The translations under genes were made by a program, and so were the position numbers. Shown in pieces: positions 16,128 to 25,344 of a stretch of DNA of 64,000 nucleotides (position 1 is the stretch's first letter; the number at the start of each line of letters is the position of its first letter). The notes below the pieces were generated by a model. It was not told where the DNA came from and searched no databases. It was given only the letters and a program-made list of their open reading frames with translations. This DNA is from Chitinophagaceae bacterium (GTDB taxonomy: Bacteria; Bacteroidota; Bacteroidia; Chitinophagales; Chitinophagaceae), in contig JAEUVB010000004.1 in NCBI GenBank assembly GCA_016786845.1, positions 1 through 64,000 of the forward strand, read 5' to 3'.

Positions 16128-18173
16128 TTAATGTATCACGGATACTTTAAAGCTTCGATTTCTTTCCGGTATGTTCAGAAAATACAAACCTGAAGGATAA
16201 GACTTCAAATCGATCGTATTCTTAGCTTCTGTGAAAATGCCTGTTGCAATTATTGTACCGTTTGCATGATAGAGGGCATAATGCATTCCTTGAGATCCAT
16301 TCATACTGATGGTCAATTGGTCCATAGCCGGATTAGGATAGATATGAAGATCTTCTGAAAGTGGTTGATCAGAGATTCCGTTCGGTAAATCGATCTGGTA
16401 TTTCCAGATACCCTGTTCGGCAATACCGGCATAAAGATAAATACCGGATACTTGAAGGGTGTTGACATAGTTATTAGTTAATCCATTATTCATGGCCGTC
16501 CAGGTATTACCATTGTCAACCGATTTAAATACGCCGTTTAATGTGCCTGCGTAAATGTCGTTGTTATGGGTTGCAATCGCCGTCACAGGTACATTGCCAA
16601 TGCCGGTTGTAGCCGGTACCCAGCTGCTGCCTAAATTCTGGGTCACAAACATTCCATTGGTAGTACCTGCAAAAACCGAAGCGCCTATCACTTTCAGCGA
16701 CATGATTTGAGCCGAACCCAACCCGAAGGATAATAAATTCCAGGTACTTCCGCCATTGGTGGTCACATACACACCACCGGAGGTACCGGCAAATAAAGTG
16801 GTTCCGGTTGATGCAAGGGCTTGCACAGGCAGACTCACACCGATATTGGTTCCACTCCAGCTGGCACCGTTATTCGCACTTTTATAGACATCACCATTCG
16901 AGGCGCCGGCATAGAGCACCCCGCTATCAAAGGTCATGGAATTGATGGTCGTATTGGTAACGCCTGAGTTACAGGCCGACCAGCTGACACCATTGTTGGA
17001 CGATTTGTAGATTCCTCCGCCGGATGAACCCGCAAACACATCACTGCCGGATTTGGCAAAACAGTTTAGATTGGTATAAAGCAGTCCGGTACTGTCATAG
17101 GTCCAGGTGTCGCCGGTATTGGAGCTGATGAATAAACCTGCGCCATACGCACAGGATAAAACGGTGGAACCGGCATCCCCGATCGACATTACGGTACTGT
17201 TATAAATCAGGCCTGTGTTTTGTGTGACCCAGGTGCCTCCGTTATTCGATGAAAAATGAATACCCCCGTCGTGATCCGTACCTGCGAACAGGCGGGTATT
17301 GTCGGCCGCCAACGCAGTTACATATCCATCGGCGCAATTGGTGAAATTATTATTGACTGCCGACCAGGAACTGCCGCTATTGGTGGATACATAAACGCCA
17401 CCACCGAAAGTACCGGCAAAGAGGTTGCTGCCGCTTTGAGCCAATTCTAAAATATTGGGCACCACACCCATGGTCGGTATGGGTAATCCGCCATTACTTG
17501 CCGTCCAGGTAGATCCGCCATTGGTAGATATGAAAATGCCGAAGTTGGTGCCGATGATCAATTGGGTGGATGTTTTCTCAAAATCATGTACTTCGAAATA
17601 GCCGGTGCCAATACCCGTAATGCCTCCGTTTTGTACGACCCAGTTACTCCCGTTGTTACTGGATTTGTATGGAAGATTGCCGGTTCCGGCCCAAAGGTCA
17701 GTGCCATCCACAAACAATGAATAGATAAACGTATTGCCCAAACCGGTATTGACAGGTGTCCATACTGCACCATTATTGCTCAGTTGGTAAATTCCGGTTT
17801 GCGTACCGGCATACACATTACTGCCCAAAGTGGCAAAGGCCGTAACCATTACGCCGGGCACTGAAGCGGTCCAATTGAGACCATTGTTGTTAGAGACAAA
17901 TACACCTCCGTCGGTACCGGCATAGATATAGCTGCCGCTTTTACCGATGGCATGCACAACCGTATTGGTGAGCCCGGTATTGCGTTGGCTCCAGGTAAGT
18001 CCGTTATTGGATGAGTAGTAAAAACCATTGGCGGTACCGGCCATGACATTGCTACCGTCAAGTTCAATACAGCCTACCCAATAGGTATAAGGGCCATTGG
18101 TCTGTATCCATTGGGCCTGCAGTGCAGAGGTGCTGAACAGTACAATAAAAAGTAAGGATAGTATTTTTTGCAT
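16128..18173 (-). CDS. Secreted Asp-box beta-propeller protein with T9SS sorting domain
   Basis: The protein starts at the ATG at 18173, not at an earlier in-frame ATG, because only this gives a proper signal peptide (M-Q-K-I-L-S-L-L-F-I-V ... L-Q-A-Q). The mature part repeats about 13 times a unit like Y-x-S-S-N-N-G-x-x-W, a BNR/Asp-box-type blade signature (N often in place of D), and alternates with V-x-A-G-T strands. This predicts one or two beta-propellers. The last ~80 residues are a type A T9SS sorting domain (I-Y-P-N-P-A ... G-L-Y-F-L-N-I ... F-K-V-S-V). It is therefore exported and probably attached to the cell surface. The fold resembles sialidase/YCF48-like proteins, but no enzyme residues are evident. 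It is monocistronic with its own terminator. Confidence 0.85.
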   Translation of the reverse strand: MQKILSLLFIVLFSTSALQAQWIQTNGPYTYWVGCIELDGSNVMAGTANGFYYSSNNGLTWSQRNTGLTNTVVHAIGKSGSYIYAGTDGGVFVSNNNGLNWTASVPGVMVTAFATLGSNVYAGTQTGIYQLSNNGAVWTPVNTGLGNTFIYSLFVDGTDLWAGTGNLPYKSSNNGSNWVVQNGGITGIGTGYFEVHDFEKTSTQLIIGTNFGIFISTNGGSTWTASNGGLPIPTMGVVPNILELAQSGSNLFAGTFGGGVYVSTNSGSSWSAVNNNFTNCADGYVTALAADNTRLFAGTDHDGGIHFSSNNGGTWVTQNTGLIYNSTVMSIGDAGSTVLSCAYGAGLFISSNTGDTWTYDSTGLLYTNLNCFAKSGSDVFAGSSGGGIYKSSNNGVSWSACNSGVTNTTINSMTFDSGVLYAGASNGDVYKSANNGASWSGTNIGVSLPVQALASTGTTLFAGTSGGVYVTTNGGSTWNLLSFGLGSAQIMSLKVIGASVFAGTTNGMFVTQNLGSSWVPATTGIGNVPVTAIATHNNDIYAGTLNGVFKSVDNGNTWTAMNNGLTNNYVNTLQVSGIYLYAGIAEQGIWKYQIDLPNGISDQPLSEDLHIYPNPAMDQLTISMNGSQGMHYALYHANGTIIATGIFTEAKNTIDLKSYPSGLYFLNIPERNRSFKVSVIH

Positions 18174-18281
18174 AGAATTAAGTTTATTTTCAAGCAAGAC
18201 CCAATATGAGAAATGAAGGTTGGGTTGATTTGCGAAGTTGATGTTTTTTTGACAACTGTATGACATAAATGAGTTTTAGCA

Positions 18282-19049
18282 CTAAAAATTGATCTTCAAT
18301 GCATTCTCAACAAAAATTTGTTTGGGTGGTATGCCCGGAACCGGGTCTGCATCATACATATATCTCAGTCCGGGTTCAAAACTAAGGTGGCGGGTGATGG
18401 CAAGTTTAATCTTGGTTTCGCTATTGATTCTGTAGTCCTTCATTCGACTGACTCTTGGCTGATAATAAGTGGTATGCACAAGGGTCAGTTTTTGAAAAAA
18501 TACGATGGTGGTTGTGAGGTATGCCGACCAGCGCAGGTTATGCTCTTCATGAAGCTGTTGGCCCGGGAAAATCGATTTTTCATATTCATACATGATGAGA
18601 GGGGCCGTATACAAGGCCATTTGCTTCCGCTGCAGTAATTTGAAACGTGGTCCTCCGCCGAGCAATCCGCGAAGTGTGACTTTATTGATGGGATTGTTTT
18701 GCAGTTGTGCGAACTGCTCAAAACGCATCCATCGATTCAGTTTTACATTATGTCGAAGATGAATAAAAGCAGCGTTGGAAATATCTTGGCCATTCACCCG
18801 ACTCAAAATGGCCGAGGTCTTGAGGAGATAGAGATGCTTCTTCGTTTTGAATTGCAGGTGGCCTTCTTCCAACAAGTTGAAGCCGGTATTGACATTGCTA
18901 AAATAGTTAAAGCCTAATTTGGCTTCACCGCTTCATCCTGTTGTATCGGTCTTAATTCTTTCCGTTTCAATATTGACAATTTGGGCATGAGAAAAGATAC
19001 TCAAATGCATCATAACGAGTATCGCGGAGAGGGATTTGAAATGGGACAT
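18282..19049 (-). pseudogene. DUF481-like outer-membrane protein gene interrupted by in-frame TGA
   Basis: The intact C-terminal frame (18282-18875) is only part of the gene. Reading upstream in the same frame gives G-F-N-Y-F-S-N-V-N-T-G-F-N, G-E-A-K-L, then a TGA at 18933-18935. Beyond it lies a normal N-terminus with signal peptide beginning M-S-H-F-K-S-L and ending S-H-A-Q. The stop sits in D-T-T-G-*-S-G-E-A, where this YdiY/DUF481-type barrel family usually has Trp, so TGG to TGA is the likely change. The rest is clean: no frameshift and no other stop. It follows the DUF3108 gene by 50 bp in an apparent operon. It may be a young pseudogene, a sequencing error, or readthrough. Confidence 0.8.
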
Positions 19050-19099
19050 CCTGATTTTTTTTGTAAGATAAAAACAGGAGTGGAATTGTGCAACCTGAT

Positions 19100-19876
19100 T
19101 TATCGGGCAGCCACCATTTTATTCACTAGTCCGCTACAGGATATCAAATCCAGTTTGATGGAGCCGAAAAGAATCTCAGCCTTTGCTCTTAAAGGTATAT
19201 GATTGGCATCATCGCTTATCCAAACAATCAGATCTTCTTCATGTTTGAAAATTCGTCCCTTCTGCACCACCGGTACGAACTTCAGACAGGTAACCCGACC
19301 AAATTCTGTCTTGATGGTCTCCCGTCCTTTGAACTTGATTTGTAATTGGTACATTTCTCCATCTACAATGGTGGGCACGGTATAGATTTGATTTTCACGT
19401 GAGGCCCCAAGGTTCATGGTTCTGACCAGGTAAAACCCTGAGATCATATCCTGTGTATTTTCAAGAATGTTCACCATTTTACCATTGGCGTTGACCTTTT
19501 TGGCCGGATGATTGAAAACATAATCCTGAGAAATTCGGTATCCGCCTTCATCTACCCGTCGGCCAAAAAACCAGGGAATCATGGCCGTTTCATCGATATA
19601 GGATTCATAGCGATCCCGTACTTTAAAAAAGAAATCGAATGTGCCTTTACTGCGTCCAATACCCACAACGTGATAAGTACTGCGATTGGCAAATAGCTTG
19701 TTTTCTTCTTTCACTTCTATGGTGGCTACCACGGCGTCTATAAATCCGTAATGAATGCGGTAAGTGAGTTTTTCTCCGCGTTGAAAGGCTTTATTGACGA
19801 CTGTTGGATAGTTGATCTGTGCCTGAGTAAGCATCGACAACAAGATGGAAAAGATAAACAGGGTTGTTTTTTTCAT
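19100..19876 (-). CDS. DUF3108 domain-containing exported protein
   Basis: A 258-residue protein with an N-terminal signal peptide (M-K-K-T-T-L-F-I-F-S-I ... T-Q-A-Q). The body follows the DUF3108 pattern: F-Q-R-G-E-K-L-T-Y-R-I-H-Y-G-F near the start, a V-R-D-R-Y-E-S-Y-I-D strand, and a late I-V-W-I-S-D-D-A-N-H-I-P-L-R-A-K-A-E segment. The family is a lipocalin-like beta fold in the periplasm or outer membrane with no agreed function. The ATG at 19876 gives the full signal peptide. It precedes the DUF481 gene by 50 bp and is probably co-transcribed with it. Confidence 0.85.
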   Translation of the reverse strand: MKKTTLFIFSILLSMLTQAQINYPTVVNKAFQRGEKLTYRIHYGFIDAVVATIEVKEENKLFANRSTYHVVGIGRSKGTFDFFFKVRDRYESYIDETAMIPWFFGRRVDEGGYRISQDYVFNHPAKKVNANGKMVNILENTQDMISGFYLVRTMNLGASRENQIYTVPTIVDGEMYQLQIKFKGRETIKTEFGRVTCLKFVPVVQKGRIFKHEEDLIVWISDDANHIPLRAKAEILFGSIKLDLISCSGLVNKMVAAR

Positions 19877-19981
19877 AGTATCAAGTTCGTCCCGGACGCA
19901 TCATCAACGTATAAACCCTGAAGGTTATTTTACGTTGATTCATTCCGTGAATTTACAGGACTAAGACGAATGGAAAGTAAA

Positions 19982-21124
19982 TTAGTTGCGGCCTTTGCGC
20001 TTTATTAAGTTAATCATTTCAAAATCTTTCTTGTAGGTCAAAAAGATGGAATAGTTATACTCAAAGAGCTGATTGCCCAAATCATAGTAAGGTTCAAAGC
20101 GCACATCGGCAGACAAACCCTTCAATAATTTATGTTGATAGAGCAGTCGGAAGAATAAAATTTCACGATTGGATTCCTGATATCCGGGTTTGCCAAAAAT
20201 GGAAGCAGCCGATTGGAACAGATATCCGCCGCGTGAAGCCATAAAGGTTTTGCCTTGCCAATATCCTGCCGACAACAATACATCCTGCCGACTTTTTACG
20301 GAAACATTCAAATAGATACCATCACCCTGATTGTATGGGTTTTGTTTAACCGGTGAAAGATCCTTGTACATCGAATAATAATTCTCTGTTTTCAATTCCC
20401 TGATGAATCCCTGAGAACGATAGCTGAAGACCAGGCCGATAGCCCCATTGGCCATCGTTTGCAGTGGTGCTTGAAGGGTATCAATTTGCCCCCCTCTGTG
20501 GGTGATGATGCCTTGCAATGGTAGGTGCAGACTCATATGATCATTTCCAAACAGTTGAATAGAAGTTGAATGTCCTGCAGTAAACTGTTCCTGAAAATCG
20601 GATTGATAATATTGCATCACCTCCCAATTGAGCCAGGTGTCGGACCAGAGTTTGTCGTGATTGATTTTGAATTGTAATCCATTTTCGATGGGGTGAGAAA
20701 TGTATCGCTCATAATTAAACAAAGGTTCAATTAATCGATGGGATAGATTTCCTTCTAAAGTACCAAAGAGAAATGAGTAGCCCTTTTTTTGTAGTTTGAG
20801 GGTAAGCATCGGACTGACTTGTCTGAGTGCAGGGTTTCCAAAATCAGACAAGAGAAAAATGCCGCCCTGTATGCGAACATTTTCGTGTGGAACATAAGCC
20901 GTCTGAAGGGCCAGCTGAGTACCGAAGAGGGTATAGCCTGTGGCAATATTGCCAAAATACTCATTGTTTCGCAGGAAGTTTTTATTCTCCACCGACAATA
21001 ATACCGAGCCTTTCAAGCTATCATGCACATCGATCTCAGCATTCAATAATTGATTATTGATTTGGCTCATACCGAACTGAGCCAATGAAATCAATGCAAC
21101 TAAAAGTAAAATGTTTTTTTTCAT
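19982..21124 (-). CDS. Putative outer-membrane beta-barrel protein
   Basis: A 380-residue protein with a clear signal peptide (M-K-K-N-I-L-L-L-V-A-L ... F-G-M-S-Q). The remainder alternates hydrophobic and polar residues with many aromatics at strand ends (G-Y-S-F-L-F-G-T, L-S-A-G-Y-W-Q-G-K, Y-S-I-F-L-T-Y), as in outer-membrane barrels. It ends in a basic tail rather than the usual aromatic terminal residue. I do not recognise a named family. It lies 105 bp upstream of the DUF3108 gene in the same direction, so the group may be one envelope-related transcription unit. Confidence 0.6.
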   Translation of the reverse strand: MKKNILLLVALISLAQFGMSQINNQLLNAEIDVHDSLKGSVLLSVENKNFLRNNEYFGNIATGYTLFGTQLALQTAYVPHENVRIQGGIFLLSDFGNPALRQVSPMLTLKLQKKGYSFLFGTLEGNLSHRLIEPLFNYERYISHPIENGLQFKINHDKLWSDTWLNWEVMQYYQSDFQEQFTAGHSTSIQLFGNDHMSLHLPLQGIITHRGGQIDTLQAPLQTMANGAIGLVFSYRSQGFIRELKTENYYSMYKDLSPVKQNPYNQGDGIYLNVSVKSRQDVLLSAGYWQGKTFMASRGGYLFQSAASIFGKPGYQESNREILFFRLLYQHKLLKGLSADVRFEPYYDLGNQLFEYNYSIFLTYKKDFEMINLIKRKGRN

Positions 21125-21160
21125 CGAATAGAGCGTGAAGATACAATCATTTTTTACGGA

Positions 21161-22375
21161 TTAAGATGACATGGCCGCACCAAGCATCAACCAGCCTAAT
21201 ACAATTAAAGGAGCGGGAATTTTGGAATAGTTGAGCAATAAAAAAGTAATGAAGATGACCACCAAATGCGTCCACTCAAATGGAATAGACTGAAACAGAA
21301 TATATCCTGATGCCCACATGATACCGACTATGACCGCATAAATGCCTTCCAATGCACGAAAGATGACGGTATATTGTTTTAGATTTTGATAAATCGGGAA
21401 AAAGAAAAGCAACAATAATAAACTCGGCAGAAAAACCCCGACGGTCGCTATTCCGCAACCCATGAGCTGGCCCGTCCAGCCAAAGCTACTCATCGTCATG
21501 CCTCCAATGTATGCACAGATCGAAAACACCGGGCCCGGTATCGCATTGACCATACCGGCGCCGGTTAGAAATTCGGAGGAGCTCATATACTGCCCGATTT
21601 GAAGATGCTCCGGACGAGACACAAACTGTTCATACATCATGGGCATAAGGGCATGTCCGCCTCCGAAGACAAAACTGCCAAAGCGGTAAAAGTTTTCAAA
21701 AAGATTAAAGGCGCGGGCATATTCCCAATGTTGTAAACGTGCCATTTCCGAAAAAATTCCGGCAACTATGAATACGATGATGAACCATAATATATTGATC
21801 CATTTAATGGGCTTTGGATTTTTAGAAATGGTCGGAATTCTCTTATTACTGAAGTTACTGATGATACCGCCGGTAAGAATGAGTATAGGGTATATCCAGG
21901 GTGACCGAAGAAATATCGTGAATAGTAAGGCGCCCGACATGATCATGTAGGTGGCGGGATGTTTGACACTGATACGCATGGCCTTGAATGCGGCATAGAC
22001 CAAAAAACCAACCGCCATGGGCTGAATGAACTTAAACAGATTCGTTTGAATATCCTTGATATCAAAATATTTCACCAAAAATGAAAGTCCGCCCATGAGG
22101 ATAGATGCCGGTAAGATCCAAATGAGCAAGGTGAGCAGGGCGAGTAAAACGCCACCTCGTTTGTAACCAATCAAGGTAATGGTTTGTGTGGATGATGGAC
22201 CGGGAAGCATTTGGCAGAATGACAGATAGTCAATGAGTTCCTCTTCCGATATATCCTTGCGTTTTTCAACAAATGTTTTCGACATCATGCCGAAGTGTCC
22301 TTGTGGTCCGCCAAAGGCAGTACAAGCATAGCGCAGGACTTCTTTTAGAAAAGGGATATGTCGGTAAAGGTTCAA
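21161..22375 (-). CDS. chrA: Chromate efflux transporter, CHR family
   Basis: A 404-residue inner-membrane protein with about ten to twelve hydrophobic segments, the long two-domain form of ChrA. The N-terminal half has the family signature F-G-G-P-Q-G-H followed by [11 protein letters not shown]; the C-terminal half repeats it in weaker form ([11 protein letters not shown] ... [13 protein letters not shown]). Known members export chromate driven by the membrane potential or protons, though many genomic homologues are untested. It is transcribed divergently from murB with 98 bp between the starts. Confidence 0.9.
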   Translation of the reverse strand: MNLYRHIPFLKEVLRYACTAFGGPQGHFGMMSKTFVEKRKDISEEELIDYLSFCQMLPGPSSTQTITLIGYKRGGVLLALLTLLIWILPASILMGGLSFLVKYFDIKDIQTNLFKFIQPMAVGFLVYAAFKAMRISVKHPATYMIMSGALLFTIFLRSPWIYPILILTGGIISNFSNKRIPTISKNPKPIKWINILWFIIVFIVAGIFSEMARLQHWEYARAFNLFENFYRFGSFVFGGGHALMPMMYEQFVSRPEHLQIGQYMSSSEFLTGAGMVNAIPGPVFSICAYIGGMTMSSFGWTGQLMGCGIATVGVFLPSLLLLLFFFPIYQNLKQYTVIFRALEGIYAVIVGIMWASGYILFQSIPFEWTHLVVIFITFLLLNYSKIPAPLIVLGWLMLGAAMSS

Positions 22376-22460
22376 AACTGCTTAAAGGTAATAAAGGACA
22401 TTCGTTTTCAAAAATAGGAGATGCCGGAATGTGCGGCTTTTATTTTGTGGAAGAACAAAC

Positions 22461-22468
22461 TACATTTG
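22461..22468 (+). promoter_or_regulatory. murB -7 box TACATTTG
   Basis: A perfect TAnnTTTG ending 5 nt before the ATG at 22474. This supports that start over upstream in-frame ATGs and predicts a leaderless transcript. Confidence 0.65.
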
Positions 22469-22473
22469 TCGTA

Positions 22474-23502
22474 ATGAATAGACGTTATCAGGTGCCATTG
22501 GATGATTTGAATACTTTTCATATACATGCTTTGGCAGAGTCCATGATTTATTTGACAAATCTTGAAGAGTGCAAAGCATTGTTTGCAGATCAAAATTTAC
22601 TGGAGGAAATTCATTTCATTGGCGGGGGCAGTAATATTTTACTGACGGAGGATATCAAAGGATTGACGGTGTTGAATCAGTTGAAAGGCAAATCGGTGAT
22701 TCATGAAACGGATGATGAAGTGCATGTAAAATTCATGTCCGGTGAAAATTGGCATGAATGTGTGTTGTGGTGTGTAGAAAATAATCTGGGAGGAATTGAA
22801 AATTTATCATTGATACCCGGAACGATTGGGGCTGCACCCATTCAAAATATTGGTGCATATGGGGTGGAGCTTAAAGATGTTTTTGTAACGTTGGAAGCTA
22901 TTGATGTGAATACCGGAGCGGTACATGTTTTTTCAAATGCCGAATGTGAATTTGGATATCGGGACAGTATTTTCAAGCATAAGGTAAAAGGACAGTATTT
23001 TATTCTTTCAGTGACTTTGTCTTTGAGTAAACAACATGTCTGTCATACCGAATACGGGATGATTGCTGAAGAACTTCAGAAAATGGGCGTAGAGAAACCT
23101 GATATTCGATCCGTATCCGATGCAGTGATCAAGATTCGAAGTTCAAAATTGCCCAATCCGGACCATATTGGAAATGCCGGAAGTTTTTTTAAAAACCCTA
23201 TTGTGACTCAGGAGCATTTTCAATCCTTGAAGATTCATTATCCGGATTTGCCGTCGTATCCTGTAGAGGAAGGGATTAAGGTTCCCGCAGCATGGTTGAT
23301 CGAACATAGTGGACCTTCTTCAAATCAAAGCTGGAAGGGATATCGTAGAGGTGATTGTGGTGTTCACGAGCGACAAGCCCTTGTTTTGGTCAACTACGGA
23401 GAGGCTAGCGGTAAGGAGATTTTAGAACTTTCAACCAGGATTATAACATCTGTGCAACAACGTTTTAACATCCTGTTAGAGCGTGAGGTTAACGTGTGGT
23501 AA
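22474..23502 (+). CDS. murB: UDP-N-acetylmuramate dehydrogenase
   Basis: A 342-residue FAD enzyme that reduces UDP-GlcNAc-enolpyruvate to UDP-MurNAc in the cytoplasm for peptidoglycan synthesis. It shows L-N-T-F-H-I near the N-terminus, the FAD-binding G-G-G-S-N-I-L-L, L-S-L-I-P-G-T-I-G-A-A-P-I-Q-N-I-G-A-Y-G, the catalytic-Ser region N-A-G-S-F-F-K-N-P, and P-A-A-W-L-I-E near the end. The length matches type I MurB. A longer reading from 22273 would overlap the divergent chrA gene and adds 67 residues with no resemblance to MurB, so the ATG at 22474, directly after a -7 box, is preferred. Confidence 0.96.
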   Translation: MNRRYQVPLDDLNTFHIHALAESMIYLTNLEECKALFADQNLLEEIHFIGGGSNILLTEDIKGLTVLNQLKGKSVIHETDDEVHVKFMSGENWHECVLWCVENNLGGIENLSLIPGTIGAAPIQNIGAYGVELKDVFVTLEAIDVNTGAVHVFSNAECEFGYRDSIFKHKVKGQYFILSVTLSLSKQHVCHTEYGMIAEELQKMGVEKPDIRSVSDAVIKIRSSKLPNPDHIGNAGSFFKNPIVTQEHFQSLKIHYPDLPSYPVEEGIKVPAAWLIEHSGPSSNQSWKGYRRGDCGVHERQALVLVNYGEASGKEILELSTRIITSVQQRFNILLEREVNVW

Positions 23503-23536
23503 AAAAGAGCCATTCTAACACTTTATTATGTTTATG

Positions 23537-23555
23537 AAACCCTAACGGGGTTTTT
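23537..23555 (+). terminator. Probable murB terminator
   Basis: AAACCC and GGGTTT separated by a short loop, followed by a T-run, 35 bp after the murB stop. The stem is short. Confidence 0.5.
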
Positions 23556-23601
23556 CAGGCTGTGAGATAGAATATTTTCGCAACCAATTAAACATACAGT
23601 T

Positions 23602-24012
23602 ATGAAGTTACTCAAGAGTATTCCATTTATTTTGATTTTGTTGGTCATTGTTACCGTTGTATTTTCTTTTACACCGGTTAAGCAAATTGCAGTCAACAAA
23701 TGGCATGGTATCGCAAGTTATTACCATCCTAAATTTAATGGTCGCAAAACAAGTACGGGCGAGATATTTAGTAATAGCAAATTGACAGCAGCCAATAATT
23801 TTCTGAAACTAGGCACTTTGGTGAAGGTGACCAATGTGAAAAATCAAAAAAGTATCATTGTAAAAATTAATGACCGTATGAATAAGAACAATCAAAGATT
23901 AATTGATTTGTCTCAGGCTGCGGCAGCAAAATTAGGGTTGATTCATCAGGGGTTGGGCGAAGTAGAAATGGAGGTATTAAGTTTGGAAGATCAATTGATT
24001 GTTCAGCGTTAA
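23602..24012 (+). CDS. RlpA-family septal-ring protein (double-psi beta-barrel), copy 1
   Basis: A 136-residue exported protein. It has an N-terminal membrane segment (residues ~8-24), then the RlpA double-psi beta-barrel core: G-I-A-S-Y-Y-H-P-K-F-N-G-R-K-T-S-T-G-E, T-A-A-N, L-K-L-G-T-L-V-K-V-T-N, V-K-I-N-D-R and R-L-I-D-L-S. The conserved Glu and Asp of the lytic-transglycosylase-like site are present. RlpA of some bacteria cleaves naked peptidoglycan strands at the septum; activity here is inferred. There is no SPOR domain. A TATTTTCG box (23573-23580) lies upstream. A very similar gene follows 20 bp later. Confidence 0.9.
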   Translation: MKLLKSIPFILILLVIVTVVFSFTPVKQIAVNKWHGIASYYHPKFNGRKTSTGEIFSNSKLTAANNFLKLGTLVKVTNVKNQKSIIVKINDRMNKNNQRLIDLSQAAAAKLGLIHQGLGEVEMEVLSLEDQLIVQR

Positions 24013-24035
24013 TTTCTTTAGCTTAAATTTGAATG

Positions 24036-24443
24036 ATGAAGTTATTCGGATTAATGATGATACTCCTTTGGCCTTTTAATGGATTTGCACAAAAGGGGAG
24101 CCAGGGCATTGCGAGTTATTATCATACTCGTTTTCATGGAAGAAAGACCGCCAGTGGTGAAATTTTCAGTAACCAAAAAATGACCGCAGCATCCAATCGA
24201 TTAAAATTAGGAACTATGGTCAGGGTAACGAATTTAAGAAATGGGAAATCTGTGATTGTGAAAATCAACGATCGAATGAGTGCGGGGAATGGTCGATTGA
24301 TCGACCTTAGTCATCGGGCCGCTCAGGAGCTATGTTTTATTGATCAGGGTACATGTAAGGTCGTCGTCGAACCCATCGAAGAGAAGGACGCTTTTCTTTA
24401 TATCGACTCCTTAGGTCAATTTGGGATCAAAGACAGTTTTTAA
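24036..24443 (+). CDS. RlpA-family septal-ring protein, copy 2
   Basis: A tandem paralogue of the preceding gene with the same domain (G-I-A-S-Y-Y-H-T-R-F-H-G-R-K-T-A-S-G-E, R-L-K-L-G-T-M-V-R-V-T-N, V-K-I-N-D-R, R-L-I-D-L-S-H), but with a cleavable signal peptide ending F-A-Q and an extra Cys pair (C-F-I-D-Q-G-T-C). Two ATGs follow each other (24033 and 24036). A perfect -7 box, TAAATTTG at 24024-24031, stands 4 nt before the second, so I take 24036 as the likely leaderless start. The box overlaps the intergenic gap, so this copy may be transcribed independently as well as from the upstream gene. Confidence 0.88.
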   Translation: MKLFGLMMILLWPFNGFAQKGSQGIASYYHTRFHGRKTASGEIFSNQKMTAASNRLKLGTMVRVTNLRNGKSVIVKINDRMSAGNGRLIDLSHRAAQELCFIDQGTCKVVVEPIEEKDAFLYIDSLGQFGIKDSF

Positions 24444-24536
24444 GTTTTCGGGCCTATGCCCTTGAAAAGAAACATTTTATATTTATGTTTCACTATTATC
24501 ATATAAAAAACTACTTTAGCGGATAGCTTTTAAGAT

Positions 24537-25295
24537 ATGCAGTACGAAATCAAACATACAGGCAAATTTAAATATGTGCAGGAGGGAAGTGGAGAAAGTC
24601 TTGTATTGCTCCATGGTCTTTTCGGAGCACTGAGTAATTTTAAAGATCTGGTAGATTATTTCAAAGAAAAATATACTGTATTCATTCCAATGTTGCCTTT
24701 GTATGATCTGACGAATTTAGATACCTCGGTTTCAGGTTTAGCCAAACATGTATCTAAATTCATTGAAGCCAAAAATCTAAAGAATGTTCATTTATTGGGT
24801 AATTCCTTAGGAGGGCATATTGCATTGGTCTATGCATTGAAGCATCCAGAGAGAGTTAAAACGATTACATTGACCGGGAGTTCGGGTTTGTTTGAAAATG
24901 GAATGGGTGAAACGTATCCGAAGCGAGGTGACAAGGATTATATCCGTAAGAAAGTTGAGCTTACTTTCTATGACCCCAAGTCGGCTTCAGATGAATTAGT
25001 GGATGAAGTGTATAATATCGTCAATAACAGATTAAAAGCGGTAAAGATTATCTATTTGGCCAAGTCTGCCATCCGCCATCATTTGGGAGAAGAGTTGAAA
25101 AATGTGCGTGTTCCGGTATGTTTGATATGGGGCCGCAATGATACGATTACCCCACCCATGGTTGCAGAGGAGTTCAAACGCTTGCTTCCAAATTCTGAGT
25201 TACATTGGGTCGACAAATGTGGCCATGCCCCCATGATGGAAGTGCCGGGGGAATTCAATATTTTATTGAGTCATTTTTTAAGTAAGCACCCATGA
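24537..25295 (+). CDS. Alpha/beta hydrolase
   Basis: A 252-residue cytoplasmic alpha/beta-hydrolase-fold protein. The oxyanion motif L-H-G-L-F-G is at residues 25-30. The nucleophile is S90 in G-N-S-L-G-G-H, the acid D202 in W-G-R-N-D, and the base H230 in C-G-H-A-P; the catalytic triad is complete. The helical cap between residues ~120 and 185 is short. This MhpC/BioH-like group hydrolyses esters or C-C bonds; the substrate cannot be assigned. The 93-bp gap upstream has an imperfect -7 box (TACTTTAG). The CBS-domain gene follows 49 bp later on the same strand. Confidence 0.88.
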   Translation: MQYEIKHTGKFKYVQEGSGESLVLLHGLFGALSNFKDLVDYFKEKYTVFIPMLPLYDLTNLDTSVSGLAKHVSKFIEAKNLKNVHLLGNSLGGHIALVYALKHPERVKTITLTGSSGLFENGMGETYPKRGDKDYIRKKVELTFYDPKSASDELVDEVYNIVNNRLKAVKIIYLAKSAIRHHLGEELKNVRVPVCLIWGRNDTITPPMVAEEFKRLLPNSELHWVDKCGHAPMMEVPGEFNILLSHFLSKHP

Positions 25296-25344
25296 GTCAT
25301 TCATTGGTAAGATTTCATTTCATTTACACTTTCCAACTATCCAA

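Noticed and set aside
18933..18935. Selenocysteine or recoded TGA in the DUF481 gene.
   Set aside because: The residue expected there is Trp, no selenocysteine insertion element is evident, and other genes here use TGA as a normal stop.
22273..22473. Longer N-terminus for MurB.
   Set aside because: It would overlap the divergent chrA gene and run through the promoter; the added residues do not resemble MurB.
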